Origin: Plecoglossus altivelis
Lineage: Eukaryota > Chordata > Actinopteri > Osmeriformes > Plecoglossidae
Assembly (NCBI GenBank): GCA_036571765.1
Contig: BROE01000001.1
Coordinates: 496,001-560,000, forward strand
Direction: 5' to 3'
DNA: 64,000 nucleotides
This document shows, piece by piece, positions 21,290 through 32,419 of this stretch (position 1 is the stretch's first letter; each line of letters starts with the position of its first letter). The notes beneath the pieces were generated by a model. The model worked only from the letters and a program-made list of their open reading frames with translations. It was not told where the DNA came from and did not search any database. A program made the translations under genes and the position numbers.

Positions 21290-24200
21290 ATGAATTGCAC
21301 AACCAACGTTGTTCAAGTGACAAATGTGTCGCCTAGCACAACATCCGAGCAGATGCGAATGCTGTTTGGGTTTCTTGGCACCATTGAAGAACTAAAATTA
21401 TTTCCACCAGAGTAAGTTATAGATTGCAATTTCAGCCGTCGGTGTTCTGTTTCCGTGGATTGTTAGCATAGCGTTGGTTATTAAATTTCCTACTCTAGCT
21501 AGCTAGCTATTGTATTGTTTTGGATTGCAGGGCCAGATCAAGGCCTAGCCTAGGCCAGGAGTTCAGTCTATTGTTGTGTGCCAGCGCGGTGAATGCTAAA
21601 TCGTGATCTTACGGTCCAGATGAGTTTAGTGCTTAAATAGTGACGTCTGTGTCTTATACCATAGAAATTGCTTCACTCCCCGGTTTATATAGCAATCTTT
21701 TGATATTTTTGAAGCTAAACCTGAGAATCTGTCAATACTAATGTTGGTAAAAAATGTTTTTTTTTTACAGCGAATCCCCTCTACCGGTGACGTCGCGTGT
21801 CTGCTTCGTCAAGTTTCAGGAGACCGAGTCTGTCGGAGTGTCTCAGCATTTGACCAACACTGTGTTCGTGGACAGGGCGCTGATAGTTGTCCCTTTTGCG
21901 GAAGGTTCGTGTCCCATATTTCCCATATTTCCATGATGATCAATTGTAAGCTGTCTTAATGGGAGAGTGAAACCACACTGATCACAAAAAATGTCTTGCT
22001 TGTATTCATGGGAAGCTGATTTCCTTCAGATATACTTTAGATATACTAATTTTAAGGATTCCTACATTTGTGATCAGTGTCACTCTCCTTGCTCTATATG
22101 CCTTAATCGAGAGGTGTTGAAATCACCTCACTATAGACTCTTGGTATACTCTTGGTATACTGTGGTGCCACGCTTAGGCTCCACGCCTGCCCACCATCAA
22201 ACCCTTCCCAGGATGGGTCACTCACACCATTTGTGTGCTTTAACCTAACCGACACACATTAATTTTGATATACTCAAAACAATCCCCGATGGCCCTCCCA
22301 GTTATATCATAGTATACCAAAGTCTTCTTTAAGGACCGGGACCTGAACACGCCTTTACCATGGGCAGACACAAGGCAGAGGTGAACTTGATGGTGTAAAA
22401 GTTTAACCATTCTTTTTATTTTCTCCCCCATATCGGACTATCCATCATTAAATTTCTCTCTGTTATTTGTGTGTGTGATTTTTGTAGTGGAGAAGGCAAA
22501 AGCAGAGCCCCCTTCCTTGATGGCTGAAAGTGGTCCTCTGCCTATAACCGCCAACAGGGGACTGTAGGCATTTACAAAAGGCCAGCCAGCATTCAAGTCC
22601 CCCTCTCCCCTCTCTCTTGTGTGTCCAGTCTTCTTTCTCTTTCTCTCATTCTCTCCTCCAGGTGTTTTTAGTCTGTACCATGCAAATACAGAAACTCTGT
22701 TAAAGGGATCATTTGGCAGGTCTTATTTATCTAGTCTGATTACAAACTCAACATGGTCATATAGTGTTCTGTCATGGCCAATGTGTCTAATCACAACTGT
22801 GGACTGTCCAGTCTCTTTTGCGCAATGAATTGGATCCCAATGGTAAGAGAGAACCCATAGCAACAGCTGCTCAAAAGACACTGGGATGTTTGATTTCACA
22901 CCAAGGCACTGGTTGAGGGCTGGAGTTTCGGGAACAATTATCACAGTGGCCCACCTAAGAGACCTGGGGGGAGGACAGCATTTGATCAGTGACTACCCAC
23001 TATATCATTAATATACACTCAGACGCTCACAAGCTAGACAACCAGTCTGTGTTTCTGTGTTAACAAGTTGCTGTATCTTGTTAATTGTCTCACAAGTCCA
23101 CTCCACATAACATGGCATTGGTTCAGTACCTAACAGTGGTCTTTCTTTTGTTGTTGTTGTGTTTTACAGTTGTTTTTCCTGGCTCTGCCAGCCCTGTAAG
23201 CCAGGCCCTGCTGAACATGCCACCCATCCGTTTAGTCTGCTGCAGCTAAACTCTCTCCCCTGTGCCCTTTTCTCAATGTTGTGTGTGTGTGTGTGTGTAT
23301 CCTCTCCTGAAAAAGGTTGCATTTGTTTTAGGGGTAAATCAGTTGTGGTCATTCTTCACCAATGCATCCTAATTACAGTACGTTCTGCCAGCGAACTAAG
23401 ACGTTCATGGGCTTTCAGTTGTCTGAGCCTGTTAGAAAAGGTACAGACCAAGGCCATTAGTCATTTTATAAATCTTCACTGACTCCTGTCAAAAGGCGCA
23501 AGTTATCGGCATTGGTTGTAGACCAATTGCCATAACAGGTAAGCGACTTAGAAACAGTGTGGCGCTCTTAATGAAAATCTGTATCCATTTTTTATTGAGT
23601 GTTGTTTTCTGTCTGACCATTTACTTTCCGGTAAGTAGAAACTGTCAACCTGTACAGTATTGCTGCCAATTTCTCTGAAACTCTTTTTGTTTTGTGTATC
23701 TCGATTTTCTCTGTGTGCTTTTAGTAGCGAAGGCGGCACCGTGACTCGCTTGTTGTGTAAACATCTATATGAACATTGAGAGCACACCCCACTGGAGAAG
23801 CCGCTGTGCTTGCTAACGTTTGGTTCATGACTTAAAAAACAAGTTCAGGTGATAACATCTTGGCAGTGTTTATTGGAGTAGTGTATACTGTGATATCTTC
23901 CTCCCCTTACGTAGTCATTCTACTGCAATGATTAAATGAGTAAAGGGGACTTCATAGATGTAGCAGCTTTTGAAGGTAACCATAGTAACGCCACTGCAAA
24001 TGTTTTGTATGAAGTTGAGAAAAGTCTTTTTTTATTTGGCCTTGAGAAAGTCATTTTGTTTCTCTCTGTTTTTGTTTCTTTTGTTTTTGAAAAGTACTCC
24101 AGTTGGAGTGCAGCTCCAGTTCTGTTCTCCTTGTAACTCGTGTGTTTCCCCGTAGGCGTCATCCCAGACGAGGCTAAGGCTTTGTCACTGCTGGCTCCTG

Positions 24201-26738
24201 CTAATGCCGTCGCAGGGATCCTACCTGGAGGAGGCCTGCTGCCCACTCCCAACCCCATGGCCAATCCAGCAGTACGTCCACACCTGGCCACCTCATCTGC
24301 AGCTGTGGGGCTTGGAATATGATTTTAAGTTCTTAATCCATTGCAGACGTTAATGTTGCTTTCCAATACACAGTAACCACAACTTGACGACAGGCTGACC
24401 TGTGTTTCGGTACGTTGCAGATGGGAGGCAATCCTTTCAGTGGACCTAACATGGACCCCATGGCTGCGTTTGGATTTCCAGGAGGCAACATGAACCCCCA
24501 GGTGAGCACCTGCTTGCTGGACTGAATTAGCAACGTCTTTGTTACCTCGAGTTGCCATCCGTATCAAATGAACTGTGGTGCCCAGTCACAACCAAGGGTA
24601 GTATGCTGGTTAGTAATGACACTGTTGTTTGGATAATGTGGTCCTGTGCTGGTTTGTAATGACACTTTGTTGGATAATGTCTTCTCAACATTAATGACAG
24701 TCTCTGGCTGCCGACCAGCTTTTGAAGTTTATGACGTCTGTGGACCCAAAGTAAGTTATACATCCATTCAGATTGTACACTTATATTCTATATTCTGATA
24801 TTAATCAAGCGGGAGTCAGCCAGCTGTATGTGGTCACCCTCCTCCTGTGTGTGTCCTATCCTGTAGACTGAATCACATGACGGCAGGGATGAGCATGAAT
24901 CAGTGCATGAAGCCAGACCCCAACAAAGAGATTGAAGAGGCCATGAAGAGAGTCCGAGAAGCCCAGTCACTCATCTCTGCTGCCATCGAACCAGGAAGTG
25001 AGTAGCTCCAGCTCTGGTGACATGCAGGATCCCTCTTCTGTGCTGGAGTGGTCATGTGACCTAACTTGATGCTTCCTGCAGGTAAAGAGAGCAAGAGGAA
25101 GAATTCAAGGTCCCGGTCCAGATCCAGACGCAGAAGGTCCCGGTCTCACTCTAGACACAGGTGTGTGGCCGCCTCCTTTTCTGGCCTGGCCGGGCCTGGT
25201 GTGGGGTAGTGTTTAGGCCTGTCACTGCCAGCCCCTCCCTGTCCCTGACCTCCCTGCTTGTCTGTGTGTGATCAGACGCTCCACCAGCAGGTCGCGGCGC
25301 CGCTCCCACTCTCGCAGCCGAAGGCGCTCCAAAAGCCCCCGCAGGAGGAGGTCCCACTCTAAAGATCGAGGCAGGAGGTCCCAGAGCAAGTCAAGGTCAG
25401 CCAGCGTATTATCTGTGTGACATTTGTTAACCTCCTTTCCCCCCATATGTAAATTCTTACGGTAAAGTCTTTATTGCCTGTGCGCTAATTTAACAGAACA
25501 AGGTTGGTTACCCTCATCCTTCAGTCATTGAGGGCACACAGGTCTTTAATGCTATTCTGGATGCCTCCCTGGATGTGTAGAGTTTCTGACTCCCCTCCCC
25601 CTTTCTGTCTGTCAGGGACAGGAAAAAGGAGGAGAGGGAGAAAAAGCGCTCAAGGACACCGCCGAAAAGCTATAGCACCACCAGGAGGTCTCGGAGTGCG
25701 AGCCGGTGAGTGTGGCAGGGGGCGCAGGGCAGGTGGGCAGGAGGTGTGTGTGACTGGGGACACGGGGAAGATGGGCTGGTGGTGATAGTGTCTGGGAACG
25801 CTGGGCAGATGGGCGACCACAGATTAGCAGATTATTTTAGTAAAGAGGCCAGGCAAACGGTTCCTCAGCGTCTGCCCTTAGACACCATTCAGGTCAGACT
25901 CAGACAGCACCCAGGTCCCTGCCTCACTGGGGGGGATGATATTTGTGCCTCACAGCCGACACAGGAGGAGTCGCAGCACCAGCCGCTCACCCAAGAAGTC
26001 TCCTAAAAGGAAGGTCTCCAGGACTCCCTCACCTCGGAGGTTGGTCACCTGTTTATCTGAAGGTTTACAGGAGCAGATGTTGGTATCCATTGGAATGGAT
26101 CCCCCCTCCCTCATGCATAGATGTAGTCATGTTTCCTGTAAATTGAGAATAATTAGATTCTAGCTCTGTGAAATGACCTCCCCTCTCTGTCGCAGGCATA
26201 AGAAGGAGAAGAAGAGGGACAAGGAGAGAGAGAAGGAGCGGGAGCGCAGGAGCGATAAAGATCGCAGCCGGGAAGAGAGGGAGCGGTCCACCAGCAAAAA
26301 GAAGAAGAGCAAGGACAAGGACAAGGAGAGAGAGAGGGAGAGAGAGAGGGAGAGGAAATCTGATGGAGAAAAGGGAGATGTAAAGGTTGGTGAAAATGAT
26401 GCTGAAGGTTCATCAAAGATGGATTGTTTTCATAGCAGCTTTTGAATTGCTCTTGAATGATTGTAGCTTGAGATCAACCGTTGCCGAAAAGTTCATAAAA
26501 GCTCAGTGGCAGCAAAAGAAATCTGTACTGTGACATTCTTTCTGCACAGGTCACAAGGGACTATGATGAAGAGGAGCAGGGCTATGACAGTGAGAAGGAG
26601 AGGGAGGAGAAGAAGGAATCTGATGATTCCGGCATGTCTCCTAACTCTGTCGAGGGCAACGGCACCGGCCCACCAGCCAAGGAAGCCAAGGTCAACGGAG
26701 ACGATCACCACGAGGAAGACATGGATGTCAGCGAATAA
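21290..26738 (+). CDS. srsf11: Serine/arginine-rich splicing factor 11 (p54), complete
   Basis: SRSF11 is a nuclear SR-family protein that influences exon choice. Twelve exons: 21290-21411, 21771-21904, 24156-24271, 24421-24501, 24701-24750, 24867-24997, 25082-25160, 25276-25395, 25616-25705, 25956-26039, 26196-26385 and 26550-26738. They total 1386 bases, 461 residues (human about 484). One N-terminal RRM spans roughly residues 8-86 (VVQVTNVSPSTTSEQMRMLF, SRVCFVKFQETESVGVSQHL, FVDRALIVVPFAEG). It is followed by VIPDEAKALSLLAPANAVAG, a Pro/Met/Gly linker, KEIEEAMKRVREAQSLISAA, then a long RS/RE domain and the acidic end NGDDHHEEDMDVSE. The single RRM and this tail separate it from the sister gene SREK1. 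The start chosen gives MNCTTN, near the short N-terminus of fish orthologues. Intron 2 is unusually long and may hold alternative exons. Confidence 0.96.
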
Positions 26739-27530
26739 GCTGCCGCCTCTTACCACCACCCTGACATGCTTTAACCTAATGACATCCACTCATCTCAGCC
26801 GCTCATTTGATAGGAAAACCCTTCAAGTTGGTGAAAGTCTCCGCCCTCTATAGTTCTGTCGCTGTCTGTGAATGTTGTGTACAGGATTATTTTGACGTAT
26901 TTGCTGAACAGATATGTGAAAGGGTGGTTAAGAAGGATATATTCTGTAATTTTGTATTATGAGTATTTGTTTCCCTAATGCAACCTTTTAATTTTTTAGT
27001 AAGCTTATGTCCTTGGTAATGCAATACGTATCTGATAATATTTGTTGGTGTTGGGAATATTTCTGGCTAGAAGCAAATCGATTTCACTGCTGAACTGCAA
27101 GTTGTTCATGTTCCTTTTTCTGTTAGATTACCTGGTGGTCAAAATGGCAGTTTGCTGTGGGGGGGGGGTTCATGCATGTGTGGTCAGATGACTGTCCTGT
27201 CCTGCATATGCTCAGGTGTGGTCAGATGACTCCTGTTCTGTACATGCTCAGGTGTGGTCAGATGACTGTCCTGTCCTGCATGTGGTCAGATTACTTTCCT
27301 GTTCTGTACATGCTCAGGTGTGTTAAGATGACTGTGCTGTCCTGCATATGATCAGGTGTGGTCAGATGACTGTCCTGTCCTTCACATGCTCATGATCACA
27401 GCCTGTCCACACCTGCGATGTGCTGCATTATAGCTTCTGCCAGTCACCATGCTCATTAGATCTTAACATTACTGTCAAGAAGGATGTATTGTTACCATTT
27501 TTATACTATTAAAAACCATTTGAGTGATCT
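26739..27530 (+). other. srsf11: srsf11 3' UTR (probable)
   Basis: Non-coding after the TAA at 26736-26738. ATTAAA at about 27508-27513 is the best late poly(A) signal seen. The UTR then includes the tandem repeat at 27170-27396; an earlier end cannot be excluded. Confidence 0.45.
27170..27396. repeat. Minisatellite, 36-38-base unit, about six copies
   Basis: The unit reads GTGTGGTCAGATGACTGTCC followed by TGTCCTGCATATGCTCAG, with one shortened copy and a few substitutions. It lies just downstream of the srsf11 coding end, probably in its 3' UTR. Confidence 0.9.
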
Positions 27531-28948
27531 GTCTGTCTCTGTCTCCTCATGCTATGATGTTCCTGAGTCCTGCTCAAGCTCCAGAGTTGGGTTTTCCTGC
27601 TGCTAAAATGATTGATGGGGGTCTGAAATTCAACCCAATACTGACCAGAATCAGTGCTAGATTGTGACCAGGCAGGTTTTCCACAGAATCAGAGCCTTGC
27701 TGAAACATGGTGCTGGTGCTTTATTCAAAGGGATGTCGAACTTGGTAAAGCTGCGTTTGGTGAGAGAAGCCCAGCAAAGCCCAAGCCAGACATCTTAATG
27801 AGCCAAGTTATTACTGACTGCTGGACACTTTTAGAACATAACGCAAGGTTGGTTTCACAGTATAATTTCACAGCATTATATCTACCAAAACAAACTTGTC
27901 TATAAGTGTCGTACTGAAGCCATAAAGGAGGCTGAATGGAACTGAACATGTTAGTGTTTGGTCTTTAAATCGATACAGAAAGTAAGTACAATCAAGAAAT
28001 ATAACTTTAGGGTACATTTGTAATTAAACAACTGTAGCATGCGTTCAATACATGTATGACTGCAGTATTAAACTGGAAGAGTTCCTGATACACTGCATCT
28101 TGGTTAGCACATTAACACACTCACACATGGATACATACCAACTACCCTCAAACTACGGCGGGGACGCACTCGCACACAACAGATACATTCAAAAAAGTAA
28201 TTTTACAAAGGGTTACAGCCAAGAGGTAACATGAGCTAACCTGAAAATGCAAGTGTGTTTGTCCTGCACCACAAAAAAAGGCTTGGGGTATTGATCTTGT
28301 AATAAGTTTAACACCATTATTTCTCCCAAACGGGTTAAAAAAACATTCTTATGTTCTGGAAATCTATTGCTACACAGTGTTGCTCCTTTGACTAAATTGT
28401 ACATTAGGTACTTCACACATGAAAAAGTAAGCTCAATTCAATATGGATTTTTTTGTAATGCTATTTTCATTAAGTCATATATAGTGTTTCAATTTACAGA
28501 CACTAAATGTCAGTGCACTTTCAAGAGTATGGTACTACAAGGTGAAAAGGTGGGAGTTATCTTGGAATAGCAGGTCCAATTGTGCCCCCGCGCCGCTCAC
28601 AGGAACACTACAGGTTGATTAGTGCTCATGGAGGTGAAATCAATGCCTGAACTTCAGTGACTTCTGTTTGTTTTACATTTCAACCCCTCCCTCAACCTCA
28701 CATTCAGATTGTGTCTCGTTTCCCATTTGATTCCAAAGTCATGTTGCACTATGTCATGTGTTTGGATTGATCGGATTAAGATTTCTACAAAAACAAAAAG
28801 TCTGAAACTACAAGGACCGTTCCCTTTTTATCGGAACACACAGGCATAAAACATGAGATAATGGAATTCAATTTTAGTCTTTCCTATTCTTCGTCTTTAG
28901 TTGGTTATTTGGAGTTCATCTCTCCATGGAAGCGGGAGATCGTCCAGA
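27531..28948. other. Convergent intergenic region, includes the ankrd13c 3' UTR
   Basis: No coding signal. The right-hand part must contain the ankrd13c 3' UTR, but I saw no clear minus-strand AATAAA close to the stop, so its end is not placed. Confidence 0.45.
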
Positions 28949-31900
28949 TCAGAGGTCAGGGAAGCGACTGGGGTCTTCCTTGTAATCATCCGGGATGGAG
29001 AACAGGTACTCGTTAAACTGGTCGTAGCGGAACTCCTGGAAGGTGACAGTGGCCGTGATGGTGGGGAACACAGGGATGTCTGCAACACATCAACACAAAC
29101 AAGGGAGTTGCTAAACAAGTTCAAGGAGCACATTCAAAGCCTGTTTGCAAGGTTGCCATATTACAGGGTGTTTTGCCATCTCACCTACCTAGTTTGACAG
29201 GAAACCCAGGAGGAAGTTTCATCTGAACAAACTCTCTGAGTTTGTTGAAGTGCTTGAACGGAGCGATCACCTCCAGAACATTCAGTAATCTGGAGGAAAT
29301 AAAGAACGGCAGTAAGAACCATGTCATTTTCCAACCAGAGACAGTGATCTAGTCCAGTTGTACGTACGACTCGATGCCCAGGGGGAAGTCTTGGCTCATG
29401 GCCACGTTAGCCTTGAAGTTCTTCTTGCTCTCTTTGCACACCAACTCTCTCCCAAGGTGAGGTGGTCTGTGGGGGGCAGAGGAGGACACAAACACTGCTA
29501 TTTAGGACTGGGCAGCAGCTTGGATGTTGCTGTTGCTGAAGCTTGCCTGCAGTGTTTGTGTGAAGAGTGAAGAAGCAGGCCTTACTTCCCATGCTCAGCA
29601 GAGATGTATTCCTCCCAGGAGATGGTGTTGGGAGCCGGGGCAGTGAGGGACGGCCTCCTGGCAGGCTGAACACATCACACAGGTTCATATCAGGACCCTG
29701 CTTCAACCAACAACTCCTGCAGGTGACCACAAACATTCCCATTCCCTCCCTTCCCCGCCTGCAGCCACGGGCCATGGCCAGGGGCTGGAGTCAGAGGCCG
29801 GGGGCTCACCTCATAGTTCTGCTCCACCAGGTTGCCCCCTTTGCTAAGGCTCTCCATGATGGCCTTGTTCCTCAGTATGTCCTCCTCGCTCAGGTGCTCT
29901 CGTCTCTTCCTGGACTCCAACACTAGGCCGTTCACCGCGTACACATCCGCCACAAAGTTACCCACCCGCTCCTGAGAGGTGATCACACACAGTCACAAAC
30001 TGCTCCATCAAAATCTAACCAATCCCAGTAGGGTTATGAGGCTGAGGGGTTGAGCATGTGTTAGTCTGACCGTTTTATCTTCTCTGAAGAGCCAGCCGAT
30101 CTGACTGCGGGAGAAGGTGATGGACTTTGTGGAGAGGGTAGCGGAGTACACATCACTGCTCATCAGGATGTCCACTTCCTCCTCTGTCTCCATCTCAGAC
30201 TCCTGCAGACACATGGCAGGAAAAGTCAGCACTGGCCCTAAACCCCTGCTGCTGAACACACTACCTCCTCCCCTCCTGACTACTGAATACACGAATCCCT
30301 CTCCCTCACCTTGTGAACACACTACCCCCCTCTCCTTACTGCTGAACACACTACACCCTCTCCCTGCTGCTGAACACACAACCCCCTCCCCCCTTCACCT
30401 CCTGAACACACTACCCCCCTCCCTCTCACTTCCTGACCACGCTTCTGCCTTCCCCCTCACCCCCTGACAACTGAACGCGCTACCCCCTCCACCTCACCTT
30501 CTCACTACTGAACTCACTACCCCCTCCGCCTCCAGAACACACTACGCCCTCCCCCTCACCTCCTGAACATGCTACCTCTCTCAACCTCACCTCCTGACTA
30601 CTGAACTCACTACCCTCTCCCCCTCCTGACTAATGAACACTCCACCCCCCTCCCCCTAACCTCCTGAACACCTTACCCTCCTCCTCCTCACCTCTTGAAC
30701 ACGTTACCCCCTCCTCCTCACCTCCTGAACACACTGCCCCCTTCCCTTCACCTCCTGAACATGCTACCCCCCTCCCTTCACCTCCTGAACACACTACTCC
30801 CCTAATCTCCCGTACACACAATTCCCTCCCCGAACACACTTCCCCCCGACCCCTCGCCTCATGAACACCCTACTCCCCACACCCATCACCTCCTGAACAG
30901 GCTACTGCCCTCCCCCTCACCCCTTGACTACTGAACACACTACTGCCTACCCCTCTCCACCTGACTACTGAACACATTACCCTCCTCCCCCTCGCCTTCT
31001 GAACACACTACCCTCCTCCCTCTCACCTTCTAAACACACTACCCTCCTCACCTCCTGAACACACAACCCCCCTCACCCTCACCTCGTGATGAATACGCTG
31101 GTACACCTTCTGCTCGTTGTCCAGGACCACAAAGGACTGGGCTGGCAGGGCGTCCCCTGTGAAGATGAAGCTGAGGTCTCCCCTCTGACACTTCATGTCA
31201 GTGAAGTCTATGAGGGTGGTGTCCAGCCTGGGGGAGGAGAACACAAAGGGTGGTGGTCTGGCAGGGTGGTGTCCAGGAGAACGGAGAGAGCCCAGTCATA
31301 AGAGGTGATATGGCTGGGTGGGTAAAGACAGCTACCAGAAGGCCACCTGATCTGACCTGATATTGATCCCCTGCTTGTAGATCTTGCAGGCATCTGACGG
31401 AAGAATCCGGGACAGCAAGGGCACTGAGTGTTAGAATAAAAAAGGTCTGTTAGGGTTCTGTGGTGTGGCTATGGCAGATTAACGCCACATCACACAGCAG
31501 ACCCTGAGGACAGGTCTGAAGGTGCCAGACACTGATCAGTCTGAGGAAGGTTTGGTCGAAACCCCTTGGCCAAGGGGTATAACCAGGCAATAAGCATATC
31601 ACAGGAGTATAATTGGAACACAGCAAATTATAATTAGCTTGGGGAGGAGAACTTGGCGAGGCTGCCAGGACTGAAAAGCTGTGTTAGTGATCACAGCAGC
31701 CTCTGGTGGACAGCTCACCCCAACTCTGAAAGTCCCAGTGGAGCTCCAGGTAGAAGTCGCCAAGCTGTGAGGTGAACAGGGAGATCAGTTAGCACAAAGC
31801 CTGCAATGCTCAACATGGAACCAGCTGTCTATGCTAGACAGCCAGCCAAGCACATTTCACATGGGAGCTAGAAAAGACATCTTGGGGTGTTTGGTGTGGC

Positions 31901-32388
31901 TTGACATAGCTGGGGTGGTGTGGAGGGACCGGGGGCTGGTGCGTGGCTGGGGTGGTGTGGAGGGGGTGGGGGCCAGAGCATGTGGGGGAGCAGTGGAGGC
32001 TCACCTCCCTCAGGGCCTTCAGCAGCTTGGGCCTCTTGTCCTCCACGCTCTCCCTGGACTGCTGTTTCAACTTCCTTAGGATGGCTGTGACTGAAGGAGA
32101 GGAACAACAACAACAACAACAACAACAATAACAACACAGCCTTGGTAAGGAGACCATGCCACTAACAGGCATACCCCAGATGGGCAACCACACACAACCA
32201 GAGACACTTGAACGAGAGGCACGCACAGGAAAAGGCCAGTTAACACAGTGATGTAACGACTCTCAATCGGTTAATGGACTGCGTCCAAGATAACACTGGG
32301 AGATCTAGCTGCTTCTTGGTTTGAGAGGGAGGGAGAGAAAGGGGGGAAGAGAAAGAAAAAGAGAACATGACGTGGCTTGTGTGTGTGT

Positions 32389-32419
<31 letters not shown>

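Noticed and set aside
29567..29926. Plus-strand frames opposite ankrd13c exons
   Set aside because: Antisense shadows of the well-supported minus-strand exons.
30117..30467. 116-codon Pro/Ser/Thr-rich frame
   Set aside because: Starts antisense to an ankrd13c exon and runs into the minisatellite.
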